A stretch of DNA of 64,000 nt from Blepharisma japonicum (GCA_949751835.1 CATKHK010000002.1:806001-870000), one strand, 5' to 3'; positions 32,274 to 44,894 are shown, counted from the stretch's first letter. Program-made: numbers and translations. Notes: a model not told the origin generated them from the letters alone.

Positions 32274-35200
32274 ATGAGAAATAAAACGAGTCCAATTTCA
32301 AGCTCCTCAGCAGATTCAGTAGGAAGTGTAGACCTTTCTTATCCAACTGATGATCTGCAGCAGCTCATTCAAGAAATAACTCAGTATCAACCGAAAGAGA
32401 CACAAACTCCATTTAAAGGTAACTGTCTACTGTTGACAGCTGACCAAAGATTTTTTGTATTTTGCAGTGAAGACGGAAGAGTTGCAATCTTAGATAAAAT
32501 AACAGGAGATATTATTAATGATGTCCTACTCCCTGGAGGAGGTCTTTATTCTATAGCTTTTTACCAAATCGAGACTTATGTGTTTTCAGGTGGCCAAGAT
32601 ACAGTTATTAGACAGTTTCTTCTCAAAGACTTCTCTTTAGTCTCTCAATTTAAAGGCCACACAGAAAAAGTCAACGAAATTATATTTTCTCCTGATGAAA
32701 AATGAATGTATTCTTGCAGTGATGATGGAACTGTAAGAATTTGGGATATGAATCAAGAAAGTATTTCATTTATAATGTATAAGCATGAAAAACGAGCTTT
32801 GTCTATGGGCATCACTAGAGATGGGACTTTTCTAGCAACAGGAGGCGGTGATAAAGAAGTAAAAGTATGCGACTTATCTGAAAGAAAATTAATTACCACT
32901 ATAACTGGGCCAGAAAGTAGCGTTTGGAAAATATGCATAAACAGAGGAAAAACAATGATTGCAGCTGGAGATAATAATGGAATTGCGTGAATATGGAAAT
33001 TTGGGACTTGAGAAGTGCTTCATAAGCTAGAAGGACATACAAAACGAGTTTCGTGTTTGAATTTTATCGATAATGACGCTAGGATAGTTACAGCAAGTCA
33101 TGATTGCTCAGTCAGAATCTGGGATTTAACCAAAAATATGAATCCAGTTATCATGGAAAGGCATACAGGCTCTATAAAGTCTATGCTTATCAGTCCTGAT
33201 GAAGAATATATTTTTACTATATCAGAAGACTATAAACTAATTTCCTGAAAAATTCTCCTTGCCAGAAATGAAGTGAGACTGGTTGGACACACTGCTAACA
33301 TCTATAACACCCTTTATTCGCCCAAACGCAATTTTTTACTTACAAATTCTAATGACAAAATGGTCATTAAATGGGACCCATATGCCCAAAAAAAAATTCA
33401 TCAATGAGATCACAAAGAAGGAATTTATGCTATGTGTTTGACAGCTGATGAAAAATATGCTATAGCATGTACTGCAGGAAAAGAGATGTATTTTCTTAAC
33501 CTCGATACCCACGAATCAATAAAATTTGATTACTGTAAAGCCAATCTTCGCTTAGATGAAAAGCCAACCATCAAAGCTATTATTGCAACTCCTGATAATA
33601 AATATATAATTACTGGCGATACTGCTTTTAGACTTACTGTATGAGAGTATAAAGATCCCGCTAGCGGTGTAGAAATGTCAATTAAATATATTTTTAGAAA
33701 ACAAACTAATACAGTATGATCTTTAGCTCTAAATAGCGATTTCTCATTGCTTTTTTCAGGAAGCGAAGACACAACTATCGTAATATATAGTTTAATTGAA
33801 TGAGTACCATTAGCAACACTTGAAGGACATACGAAAAAGGTAAAATGTTTAGCAGTCTCAAAAGATGATAGAATTTTAATTTCAGGATCTTGAGATACAA
33901 CATTCAGAGTCTGAAGTATCCCAAAGCGAACTTGTCTAAAGGTATTTACATATCATAAAGAATCAATTAATCAGATTTACTTTCCAAATACAGAAAATTA
34001 TTTTATCGTTGCCTCAAATGACCGCACAGTTTCGTTTTGAAATATGAGGGATTATAGTTTCATTACCCAGCTGAAATATAACGATTCATGTTTAGCACTA
34101 ACATTGACTCCTGATGAAAAAATTTTAATTGTGTCTGAAAACAAATCTGTGTATTTACGAGAAAACCCAATGATGAATACTGAGTTTGCAATTTATGGTA
34201 CTGGCTCGAATCAATACAAACTGCTAGATTATGCTTATCGTCTTATAAATGGCAAACCTGAGCCACATGACCCAGTACTTGATAAATATTTGTTTACTCC
34301 TACTCTTACCAATATGGCCCATTTGTATGCGTATTATAACCATCCTGATTTACTTTCATTGGCCTTTGATAATGGAGTTTCACTATTAAACTCTAAAAAC
34401 AAAAAAAATCCATTATCAATTGCTATAAACAAAGACTACATAGATTGCATCAACTCTATTCTCGAATATCTTAAAATAAAGGTGACTTGTGATCCTTATT
34501 CGATGCTTTTCTTTGAAAACGATCTGATTGATTTAAATATCAGAGGAAATACGTTGCTGGACGAAGTTTATAATGTTTTATTGATTAAAGGAACAGAAAA
34601 TTGGCTACCCAAATTTTGCTCAGCCAATAATAGCCTTCCTAAAGTTATTGGATCTAGACATCTTGATCCAGATCCACCTGATTTTTTACCTGCTGAAAAC
34701 TTTAAAAAAGAAAACGCGGCTGGGACTGGAAAAGCTATTAATTTTTATTATTCTGTTATTAGTCTTGATATGGAGCTCGGCTCAAGTGACAGTATTGCGT
34801 TTATAAGCAGCGTTGTTAACTGCCCAAACGAAGATATATATCGTACACAGCTAATAAAAGAACTATTAGATAGAAAATGGCAAAAAATATGATGGTTTGT
34901 CGTACTGGAATCTTTGTTTTATTGGAGCTATTTATTAACGTTTACAATTTATATTGTAAATTATGTAGGAGAAGGCGGTTTTTTGGTGCTCCCATTCTTT
35001 TTTAATGAAGTTCTAATGTGTTACGAAATTTATCAAGTTGTTTCGGGAGGGTGAATGTATTTCTCAGATTATTGAAATTTTATCGATGTTTCAAGCCTTA
35101 TCTTATTTAATGCTTATGCTCTGTCTATCTGGAGTGGCACTATAGACCCAACAGGCAGCAAATTAAATGCAATTTTAGTTGTGATCACTATATTAGCTTT

Positions 35201-36113
35201 TATTAGAGGAATTTCGTATTTCACTGTGTGGCAACAGACAAGATATATGATAAACTTGTTAGCTGTGGTTTTTATCAATATGATACCTTTCTTAGTATTG
35301 CTGTTCTATACAACTATTACTTTTGCATTATTATTTTATGCATATGAATCTGACCCTTCTTTAGATTTTAAAATTTTTCTTGAAAATTCATATACATTGA
35401 ACTTAGGCAATATTGATACTGATAGTTATGATTCTATGGATTGAGTGATTTTTGGCTTATCCACACTTGTTAACCCTATTGTTATGCTTAACCTTTTGAT
35501 CGCTATCCTCGGTGACAGTTTCAGTGATGTACAAGACAACCAAGAAATTGCTGATAAAAAAGAGCTTGCCTCTGTCATTCTTGACATCGAGCTACTTATG
35601 TCTTGGAAATGAAAGTCTAACGAAAAAACATTTCTACAGATCTGTAAAGAAGAAAAAATAGACTCCATTAGTAGCTGAAATGGCAAAAAGAAAGACCTTG
35701 AAGTTACATTAAATTCGCTTACAGAAAACCTACGAAGAAACTACAAAAATATGCATTCATGTATTGATAGCACTGCTACTACTTTTTCGGACTTAAAAAA
35801 TAGACTCGAAGGAAAAAAAGAAAGGAAAAAATACGAAAAAGAAGAGAAAAAACAAGATAAAGAGAAAAAAGAAGAATCGGAAGAAGGATCAGAGGAAGAA
35901 GAATCGGAAGAAGAAAAAAAGAAAGGCAAAAAAGAAATACTGATGGAGAAAGAAGGAAAGCTAATTAAAAAGTTCAAGGATTGTGTCGATAAGCTGTTAA
36001 AGTTGGAAAAAGAAGCTTTCAAAGACAGCAAAAAAAAGAAGAAGGAAGAATCAGAATCAGAATCAAAATCAGGATCAGAATCAGAATCAGAATCCAAATC
36101 AGAAACCGAATAA
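32274..36113 (+). CDS. WD40-propeller/TRP-like channel fusion, copy 2 (1279 aa)
   Basis: Colinear with copies 1 and 3, without indels up to the channel's S6; each homologous landmark falls at the same residue number. The WD40 half, linker (FDNGVSLLNSKNKKNPLSIA), six spans and TRP-type S6 (NPIVMLNLLIAILGDSF) are all kept. It uses TGA as Trp at more sites than copy 3, for example residues 239 and 246. The tail differs from the other copies: a long Lys/Glu stretch and then a Ser-Glu dipeptide run (SESESKSETE at the end). By eye it is closer to copy 3 than to copy 1. No break is seen, so it should be functional. Confidence 0.93.
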
Positions 36114-37112
36114 TAAAATTAAATTTAATATTTTAAAAAATCTAGATGTTCCTTTTATCACTCATAGTAAGTTTGCTTATATGAATGAAAAGGAGCATAT
36201 CTTGTTCCTGCTACTTTAGTATTGACACTGACTTCGATAATCATAGGAGTTAAGTGAACCTCAAAAATTCCAATCCTTGCCTTAGCAAGTTCATTGGCAA
36301 AACCCGCTGGATATGCCTGGCTCTACTTGAATAGGGACACTGAAGCAGCAGGTACTAGCGTAGAAAATGGGTTCCAGCCTTAGTGAACAGAAAACCCTGG
36401 ATAAAGTCAGGTATGACATATTCTAAAACAAGGCAATTGGTACGAGCTGTGGCTTTTTAAAAGAGCTAGTAATATTTATAATAAACTTATAAATAATTTA
36501 AAAATATTGCACAGCCCTGTAAGTAAAGCTAAAATCTTAATTTTTGATTTAATATTAGCTTTATTGTTGCCAAATTAAACTTTTTGTTGTTTCCTAAATT
36601 TAACCTAGATGGATAGCCTGAATGAGAAAAATAATATTAACCTAGGCAGGGATAATAAAACTTCAACAAGAGAAGGTACCCATTTTCTCCTCAAGAACTT
36701 ACCGGTTTTTAAGGCGGCCATTGTGCTCAGAATCAAGCATTGTCCTTATACCTTCAGTTAGATTGTTATTCAATAGTTGAAGTAAAATAATGATTAAAGT
36801 GGCAGGAAATTATAGCAAGCTGCTCAAGATAAAAAGAAATAATATCATAAAATTTGTTCAGTAAAGCAAATAAGGATGCATTCAAAATTAATCTTGAAAA
36901 TTCATATAATTAAACCCAAAAAAAAATTAAAAAATTCACAAAAGGGAAACCGTCTCTTTAAAATTAGAACTTTTTTTTGATACTTTCCTTATCGAAGTTA
37001 TTTTGATTTAATTTAATTAATATTTTCTGCAATTCAGGCTATTAGCTTATTAATTTTAAGCCTATGCTTATATTAGAGCTGTAAAATGAATGAAGTTATA
37101 ATAAAATATTAA
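36114..37112. other. spacer between channel copies 2 and 3 with duplication relics
   Basis: At 36144 an ATG opens MFLLSLIVSLLIW; its bases TTCCTTTTATCACTCATA are identical to those in the signal-peptide codons of the secreted-protein gene at 41005, which follows copy 3. This is therefore a relic of that gene after copy 2. A segment at about 36255-36460 is visibly richer in G and C than the spacers and has no intact gene; see findings. A 49-codon ATG frame at 36609-36758 is protein-like but unsupported. The last 100 bases resemble the flanks of the other channel copies. Confidence 0.5.
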
Positions 37113-40100
37113 ATGAAAACTAAAACGAGTCCAATTCCAGGCTCTTCTGCAGACTCAGCAGGAAGTGTAGATATTTCTTATCCAAATGATGATCTACAGC
37201 AGCTCATTCAAGATATAACCCAGTATCAACCTAAAGAGACTCAAACTCCGTTTAAGGGTAACTGTCTACTGCTGACAGCTGACCAAAGATTTTTTGTGTT
37301 TTGCAGTGTAGAAGGAAGAGTCGCTATTTTAGATAGAATTACAGGAGAAATCATTAACGATGTCCTACTCCCAGGAGGAGGTCTTTATTCTATAGCTTTT
37401 TATAAAAACGAGACTTATGTGTTTTCAGGTGGCAAAGATACAGTTATTAGGCAGTTTCTTCTCAAAGATTTCTCTTTAGTCGCCCAATTTAAAGGTCACA
37501 CAGAAAAAATCAGCGAAATTATATTTTCCCCTGACGAAAATTGAATGTATTCTTGCAGTGATGATGGAACTGTCAGAATCTGGGATATGAGTCAAGAAAG
37601 TATTTCATTTATAATGTATAAGCATGATGATCGAGCCTTGTCAATGGATATGACTAAAGATGGGACTTTTCTGGCAACTGGAGGTGCTGATAAAGCAGTA
37701 AAAGTATGTGACTTAACAGAAAGAAAATTAATTACCACTATAACTGGGCCAAATAATAGTGTGTGGGAAATATGCATAAACAAAGGAAAAACAATGATTG
37801 CTGCTGGTGATAATGATGGAATTGCGTGGGTATGGAAATTTGGGACTTGGGAAGTGCTTCATAAGTTAACAGGACATACAAAACGAGTTTCGTGTTTGGA
37901 TTTTATTGATAATGACGCTAGGATAGTTACAGCAAGTAATGATGGCTCAGTCAGAATCTGGGATTTAACCAAAAATATGAATCCAGTAATCATGGAAAGG
38001 CACAAAAACTGAATAAAGTCTATGCTTATCAGTCCTGATGAAGAATATATATTTACTATATCAGAAGACTATAAACTAATTTCCTGAAAAATTCTCCCTG
38101 CCATAAATGAAGTGAGGTTGGTTGGCCACGCTTCTAACATCTATAACACCCTTTATTCGCTCAAACGCAATACCTTCTATACAAATGCCAATGACAAAAA
38201 GGTTATCAAATGAGACCCATATGGTCAGAAACTACTTCATCAATGAGATCATAATGATGGAATTTATGCCATGTGTATGACAGCTGATGAAAAATATGTG
38301 ATTGCTTGTACTGCAGGCAAAGAAATGTATTTTCTTAACCTCGATACCCATGAATCAATAAAATTTGATTATTGCAAAGACGATCTTGACCAAAGTTTAA
38401 AGCCAATCATTAAAGCTATTATTGCAACTCCTAATAATAAATATATAATTGCTGGAGACACTGCTTTTAGACTAACTGTAAGAGAATATCAAGATCCCGC
38501 TGGCGGTGCAGATTTGCCAATTAAATATATTTTTAGAAAGCAAACTAATACCGTGTGGTCTTTAGCTGTAAGTAGTGATTCGTCATTGCTTTTTTCAGGA
38601 AGTGAAGATACAACTATCGTGATGTATAGTCTAATCGAATGAATACCATTAGCAACACTTGAAGGGCATACAAAAAAAGTAAAATGTTTATCAGTCTCAA
38701 AAGATGATAGGATTTTAATTTCAGGATCTTGGGACTCAACATTCAGAATCTGAAGTATCCCAAAGCGAACACTTCTAAAGGAATTTACATATCATAAAGG
38801 AGCAATTAATCAGATTTATTTTCCAAATACAGAAAATTATTTTATCGTTGCTTCAACTGACTGCACAGTGTCTTTTTGGAATATGAGAGATTATAGCTTT
38901 ATAACTCAGCTAAAATATAATGATCTATGTTTGGCACTAACACTGACTCCTGATGAAAAAGTTTTAATTGTGGTTGAAAAAGAATTTGTGTATTTACGAG
39001 AAAACCCAATGATGAATACTGAGTTTGCAATTTATGGTACTGGCTCGAATCAATACAAACTGCTGGATTATGCTTATCGTCTTATAATTGGCAAACCTGA
39101 GCCACATGACCCAGCACTTGATAAATATTTGTTTACCCCTACCTTTACGAATATGGCCCATTTGTATGCGTATTATAATCATCCTGATTTACTTTCCTTA
39201 GCATTTGATCAAGGTGTTTCACTATTAAACTCTAAACACCAAAAAAATCCATTATCAATTGCTATAAACAAAGACTATATAGAATGTGTCAACTCTATTC
39301 TGCAATATCTCAAAATAAAGGTATCTTGTGATCCTTATTCGATGCTTTTCTTTGAAAACGATTTGATTGATTTAAATAAAAGAGGTATTTCATTGCTAGA
39401 TGAAGTTTATGACGTTTTATTGATTAAAGGAACAGAAAATTGGCTTCCAAGATTTTGCTCAGCCAATAATAGCCTACCTAAAGTTATTGGATCTAGGCAT
39501 CTTGATCCTGACCCGACTGATTTTTTACCTGCTGAAAGTTTTAATGCAGAAAATGTGGCAGGGAGTGGAAAAGCTATTAATTTTTATTATTCTGTTATTA
39601 GTCTTGATATGGAACTCGGCTCAAGTGACAGTATTGCGTTTATGAGCAGTGTTGCTGACTGCCCAAACCAAGATATATATCGCACACAGCTAATAAAAGA
39701 ACTTTTAGATAGAAAATGGCAAAAAATATGATGGTTTGTCGTACTGGAATCTTTGTTTTATTGGAGCTATTTATTAACGTTTACAATTTATATTGTAAAC
39801 TATGTAGGAGAAGACGCTTTTTTGGTGCTCCCATTCTTTTTTAATGGAGTTCTAATGGTCTATGAAATTTATCAAGTATATTCTGCAGGGTGAATGTATT
39901 TCTCAGATTATTGAAATTTTGTCGATATTTCAAGTCTTGGCTTATTTAATGCTTATGCTCTGTCTATCTGGAGCGGCACTATAGACCCAACAGGTAACAA
40001 ATTGAACACAATTTTAGTTGTGATCACTTTATTAGCTTTTATTAGAGGAATTTCGTATTTCACTGTGTGGCAACAGACAAGATATATGATAAATTTGTTA

Positions 40101-40874
40101 GCTGTGGTTTTTATACATATGATACCTTTCTTAATATTGCTATTCTATACAACCATTACTTTTGCGTTGCTGCTTTATGCATATGAATCTGACCCTTCTT
40201 TAGATTTTCTAACTTTTCTTGAAAATTCATATACATTGAACTTGGGTGGCATTAATACTGATGGCTATGATTCTATGGATTGGGTGATTTTTGGCTTATC
40301 CACACTTGTTAATCCTATTGTTATGCTTAACCTTTTGATCGCCATTCTCGGTGATAGCTTCAACGATGTCCAAGACAACCAAGAAATTGCTGACAAAAAA
40401 GAGCTTGCCTCCATCATTCTTGATATCGAACTGCTTATGTCTTGGAAATGAAAATCCAACAAAAAAACATTCTTACAGATCTGCAGTGAAGAAAAAATGG
40501 ACTCAGTCAGTAGCTGAAACGGCAAAAAGAAAGATCTCGAAGTTACATTAAATTCGCTTACAGAAAACCTAAGAAGAAACTACAAAAATATGCAAAAATG
40601 CGTTGAAAGTACTTCTGCTGCTTTTGAAGATTTAAAAAATAAGCTTGACGGAAAAGAACAAAAGAAAGAAGAAACAAAAGAAGAGGAAAAACAAGATAAA
40701 GAGCAAAAAGAAGAAGAAAAAAAGAAAGAAGAAGAGGCAAAGAAAAGCGCAAAAGAGCAGATGATGGAGAAAGAAGAAGCTCTGCTGAAAAAAATCAATG
40801 CATGTGTCGAAAAGCTGTCTCAATTGGAAGCAATAACTTCTGAGGTGATAAAGGAGCAAAGGCCTGAAAACTAA
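37113..40874 (+). CDS. WD40-propeller/TRP-like channel fusion, copy 3 (1253 aa)
   Basis: Same architecture and numbering as copies 1 and 2. Many Trp residues are TGG where copy 1 or 2 has TGA (residues 239, 241, 246). WD40 ends such as VRIWDMSQE and VRIWDLTKN, the linker, the S4-like GISYFTVWQQTRYMI, and the S6 NLLIAILGDSFND are kept. The C-terminal tail is a highly charged Lys/Glu coiled coil (EEKQDKEQKEEEKKKEEE) followed by a second coil segment (EEALLKKINACVEKLSQLE). The following gene on the same strand codes for a secreted protein 130 bp downstream. Confidence 0.93.
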
Positions 40875-41004
40875 ATATATATTTAATCACTTTAGTTTTA
40901 TATTCAAACTTAACTAATTCAATTTTATTCTTAAAATTCTGACTATTGCTTACTCATAAATCTGCATCTGATTTAAATATTTTTCATTTTGACATTTAAA
41001 TATT

Positions 41005-41622
41005 ATGATAATTTTCCTTTTATCACTCATATCAAGTGTTTCCTCCTATGAATGCGGAGGAACAACCTCAAAATCATCATACAAAGTAGGAGACCGTATC
41101 CCAGTTTGTGCAATCTTTTGAAATGGCTCAACTACAAAAACTATCACTTTTTACCCTAAGCTTGATGATTATTCAGCAGTAGAAGTAAGAGGAATGTTCG
41201 TAGGAATCCAAGCAACAGGGAATTATAGCTTAGCCGTGCAAGCTGAAGCAGGTAGTAATACAACATTTCGCCAATATATACAAACAGGCGCTCATAATGT
41301 TTCTGATTTCGTAGCTCCAGTCTACAGTGTAGTCGTCGAAATGAAAGACGGCAAAGTAAAAGACGTCGTGTGGGACAATGACTGTGACCTTTGTGATTAT
41401 GGCTGCTTAACTGATACAGGAGATGTTTGCACAGTTGACTTGTGTAGTTTGAACACAAACTCAACAGACCCTCTTAAGTCTGATTGCGATCCCAAAATCT
41501 ACGTCTCTTGGATGGGAAAAGATGACTCAGGAAATTATCTGATGAGTGCCGGGTACCGAATTTCTCAGTTCAGGAAGTACAGTTTATATGATACTTATAA
41601 GAGCGCAAAGAAAAGCTTTTAA
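41005..41622 (+). CDS. secreted Cys-rich protein, 205 aa
   Basis: Read from ATG at 41005, which gives a clean signal peptide (MIIFLLSLISSVSS before YECGG), through one TGA Trp (AIFWNGS) to TAA. The mature part is beta-rich with about nine Cys, clustered in DCDLCDYGCLTD and VCTVDLCSLN, so it is probably disulfide-bonded and exported or held in a secretory organelle. No family is recognised. A relic of its start lies after channel copy 2 (36144), so it belonged to the duplicated block. Confidence 0.78.
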
Positions 41623-41666
41623 TTAAGATTTATAATAGGCTTATAATTGATAAACAATTGTTAAGA

Positions 41667-43535
41667 TTAGAGGAAAGTGCTATTATCAGGGGTTGCTTTG
41701 CTGTATGTCATGCCTGAAAAGATATGTCTGGTTTTGATTAGTTGTTCAGCTTGGGCGTGGTTTCCAAGTTTTAGAGAAATATAGATAGCGAGACTGAGGA
41801 TAGGAGCTGGGACTGGCTGAGAAGGCTGAGTTTGAGGTTGAAAAGTGATGTTAAGAAGGTTTAATGCAGAGTTTAAAGCTTGCTGGGCAAGAGGAATATT
41901 GCCTGAATGCAAATGGGCGCAGGTAAGATTTATACTTTGAATGTATCTCGAGTTTTGGTCTTCAGTAAACACTGCAGAATTCGGCGACAAAGTGGAGTGG
42001 CATTTTATTTTTAATTCTTTTGGTATATGAGAAAGATATTCTATAGCTTGTCTAGGCTTTCCCAAAATAAGGAGTGCTTCAGATGCATACATTGTAGCTA
42101 TAAATCTCTGAGGGTCAGTTATATCCATATGCAAAAGCTGTTGAGCTGAAGACAATGCACATTGAGGTTGGAAATTCATCGCTGAATAACATAGTAAAAG
42201 CAATATATGGACTTTTAGCTCTTCGTCCTTACAAAGCGTCAAAGCATTTCTTAAGCATTTTATCGCTTTTTCTAAAGGCCCTTCTTGTACTTTTTCATCT
42301 TCATCTTTAAAAATATACGTCACTTTTGATGGCAGCACGTATTTTTTATCATTTTGAGACATACAAATGTCGCTCAACATCTCTCTTCTCCCAATTTCTA
42401 GCCCTTGTAAACTAAGCATAACGTAGCATTCGGCAGCTCGATACCAGAATAATGGTTTTCCTTGCATTATTGAAGCAATTTCGTGCAAGCAGTCTAAAGC
42501 TTGTTTTGGCTTATGAGAATTAATGAAGGATAACGCTGAGTTATAGAGAAGTTCTCCTCTTCTTTGGGACGCATAATGAGTTATAGTAGCAAGAGGCTTC
42601 GAACTGTCAATTAAAGTTTGGTTTCTGAGTGTCCCGCAGGCTTTTGAAAAATAAAACCTAGCCAGTTTTGGCTTTCCTAAACGTAAATGGATACAGCCAA
42701 GGTTGTTGTAATGGAAAATAGGGTGGCTAAGTTTTTCTTTTGAAGGCTGACAGGATGGATGGGATTGCCGGTCACCTAAAACAGGCAAAATTTCGAGCTG
42801 GGCTCTATTTAAATGCTGAAGTGTAGAGTTCATGTTTCCTTCTGTATATGCGATTTCTGCATTTAAATAGTTTTTAATTGCAAAATATTGTGAAGTTAGC
42901 ATTGCAAACATTTCTGGGTCGTAATTTTCTGACTTTACCTTAGTCACCCAATTTTGTTCAGCTTCATTTAGCGCTTTTTTAGCAGGTTCTGCTTCAGATA
43001 ATAATAAATGGTATCTACATCTAAGGACATTAGTAGCAAACCAATACTCCCCTTCGCTAAGCTCATCAGTCGATTTATCATCTACCCAGCTTCCTATAAT
43101 AAGTGGATGGAAAATGCCTTTTTCTGGGTTAAGTTTGAGCACACTTGAGTATATCCCTGATTTTTCTAAGGTTTCTAAGGCAGCGTTGGCTTCTTCTTTG
43201 AGTTCCATTGCAAGATAGGTCTCAATTCGTAGAAAAGAAATTTTGATACTTATGTAGTCGTCAATGCAGTCAAGGCTTGAACAAAGAGGTGTAAGGTATT
43301 GAAGAACTGCCCCATAGTGTTCTAAATAAAATGATAAAACGCTCTTATTGTAGATACTTACTGCTGATGGGCAATCAAGGGATATCATCCGATCTAAAAG
43401 CTCTTGGGGATCTTTACAGCCTTGTCTATAATACTTCACAACCTCAAGATTATGCTTATTTTGGTCCCGATTTTTTTCGAGCTCTTCTAAAGCTGCTTGG
43501 AAGTTGCCTTCTGCGAAGAGACTAAAACTCCCCAT
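41667..43535 (-). CDS. CNOT10: CNOT10-like TPR subunit of the CCR4-NOT complex
   Basis: 622 aa in one frame, ATG to TAA. The protein is a TPR solenoid: it opens FAEGNFQAALEELEK, has VAVSIY-like NKSVLSFYLEHYGAVLQYL, and carries the family hallmark HYNNLGCIHLRLGKPKLARF. CNOT10 forms a module with CNOT11 and helps recruit the deadenylase complex that removes mRNA tails. The tail end (STFL) is short of the human length, mainly from loss of a disordered stretch. The reductase gene lies 30 bp upstream, same strand. Confidence 0.9.
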   Translation of the reverse strand: MGSFSLFAEGNFQAALEELEKNRDQNKHNLEVVKYYRQGCKDPQELLDRMISLDCPSAVSIYNKSVLSFYLEHYGAVLQYLTPLCSSLDCIDDYISIKISFLRIETYLAMELKEEANAALETLEKSGIYSSVLKLNPEKGIFHPLIIGSWVDDKSTDELSEGEYWFATNVLRCRYHLLLSEAEPAKKALNEAEQNWVTKVKSENYDPEMFAMLTSQYFAIKNYLNAEIAYTEGNMNSTLQHLNRAQLEILPVLGDRQSHPSCQPSKEKLSHPIFHYNNLGCIHLRLGKPKLARFYFSKACGTLRNQTLIDSSKPLATITHYASQRRGELLYNSALSFINSHKPKQALDCLHEIASIMQGKPLFWYRAAECYVMLSLQGLEIGRREMLSDICMSQNDKKYVLPSKVTYIFKDEDEKVQEGPLEKAIKCLRNALTLCKDEELKVHILLLLCYSAMNFQPQCALSSAQQLLHMDITDPQRFIATMYASEALLILGKPRQAIEYLSHIPKELKIKCHSTLSPNSAVFTEDQNSRYIQSINLTCAHLHSGNIPLAQQALNSALNLLNITFQPQTQPSQPVPAPILSLAIYISLKLGNHAQAEQLIKTRHIFSGMTYSKATPDNSTFL

Positions 43536-43564
43536 GAATTTTATTAATCTTATATGAAAATGGG

Positions 43565-44590
43565 TTATAACTTAGGTGATCCGCTAGTGACTCTAACAAG
43601 TACTTTTCCTGTATTTTCCCCTTTTAATAGTAAACGTAAAGCAGATGGGGCATTTTCTAAGCCATCTACGATATGTTCGCTAAATTTAAGCTTCTTTTGT
43701 TGAAGCCACTTGCTGAGGTGTTTTGTAGCAAGACCGTACTTGTTTTTGAAGTCAAATACGATGAATCCTACTATTGTGGCTGACATAGAAATTATGAGTC
43801 TATATAACTTTTACGGGTAATAATGCACAGGAGGTGCTGTCTTTTTGTTATACGATGAAATCGCCCCACACATGACAATTCTTGCGTATTTATTGATATT
43901 TAATAGCGCGGCGTCCAAAATTTCTCCACCAACATTATCTATGTATACATCAACACCATCAGGACAAGCAGCTTTTATAGCTTGTGACAGATTTTCAACC
44001 TTTTTATAATTAATGGCTCCATCAATCCCTAGTTCCCTTGTAAGGTATTGGCACTTTTCATCAGAGCCAGTTAGTCCGATAACTTTGCAACCTTTCATTT
44101 TCCCCATCTGGCATATTAATGAGCCGACAGCTCCTGCCGCAGTAGAAACAAGCATTGTTTCACCTGGTTTTGGCTTGGCTAGTTCATTAACTGTGAAATA
44201 TGCAGTAAGCCCTGTTATCCCTAGAACTCCTAAAAATAATCGAGGATTTTCATGAGGTGGGAGGAGAGTCAAATGATTTGCAGGAAGTTTTGAGTATTCT
44301 TGCCAGCCAAGAAGCCCTGATACGTAATTTCCTTTTTTAAAAGCGTGACTCTGTGATTCAATAACTTGGCCAACACCGAGACCTTTTATAACTCCGCCAA
44401 CTGGCACTGGGTCAGTATAAGATCTTTGGCCTGAAATATAAACTCTTTGTGAAGCATCAACAGACAGCCATTCTACCTTAACTAAGACTTCTCCTTCTTT
44501 AAGCTGGCCAATTGGCTCTTCAATGACTGAGAAATCTTCATCTTTGGGTAGATCCACAGGGCGCTTAGCCAAAATGACTCTTTTGTTCAT
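43565..44590 (-). CDS. PTGR1-like NADPH-dependent alkenal/one oxidoreductase (MDR family)
   Basis: Removing the 15-nt intron at 43800-43814 (GTAAAAGTTATATAG) gives 336 aa, the usual length. Seen: the GroES-like half with KVEWLSVDASQRVYISG, the Rossmann motif STAAGAVGSLICQMGK, the GLTGSDEKCQYL loop that reads NADPH, and after the intron IVGFIVFDF, the family's substrate-side segment. No zinc ligands are present, as expected for the PTGR/leukotriene-B4-dehydrogenase group. These enzymes reduce reactive alkenals and lipid enones in the cytosol. Without the intron call the gene would look truncated. Confidence 0.95.
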
Positions 44591-44894
44591 TATGGAAATA
44601 ATAGAAGATGATTCAGCATAATAAATGAAAATATCAAGACAGTTAATTTAAGATTATTATCTGATCTCGGGCTTTAAGCCAGAAAATAAATAATTTTCCG
44701 TTTGGCAATTTTAGATATTATGATACTTTTTTAATAATAAATTATATAGCGCTTAAAAGCTAAATTGAGATAATAATAGTATGATGATAAAATAATTTAA
44801 ATAAATAAAAATTTTGAAAATAAAACACAAAGCTCAAATGATTATTAATTCTAAATTTTAAAATTTAATCAGCACCAAGTAATCAATAGTAAAT
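44591..44894. other. intergenic stretch before channel copy 4
   Basis: AT-rich DNA between divergent genes; it does not show the flank motif seen before copies 2 and 3. Confidence 0.5.

Noticed and set aside
35741-36097. A Ser/Asp/Phe-rich minus-strand frame as a gene
   Set aside because: It is the antisense shadow of the Ser-Glu repeat tail of channel copy 2.
36255-36460. RNase P or SRP RNA
   Set aside because: An ACAGAAA string is present, but the other conserved blocks of these RNAs could not be found.
36609-36758. A 49-codon ATG frame as a gene
   Set aside because: No start context, homolog or partner exon can be seen, and the region is full of duplication relics.
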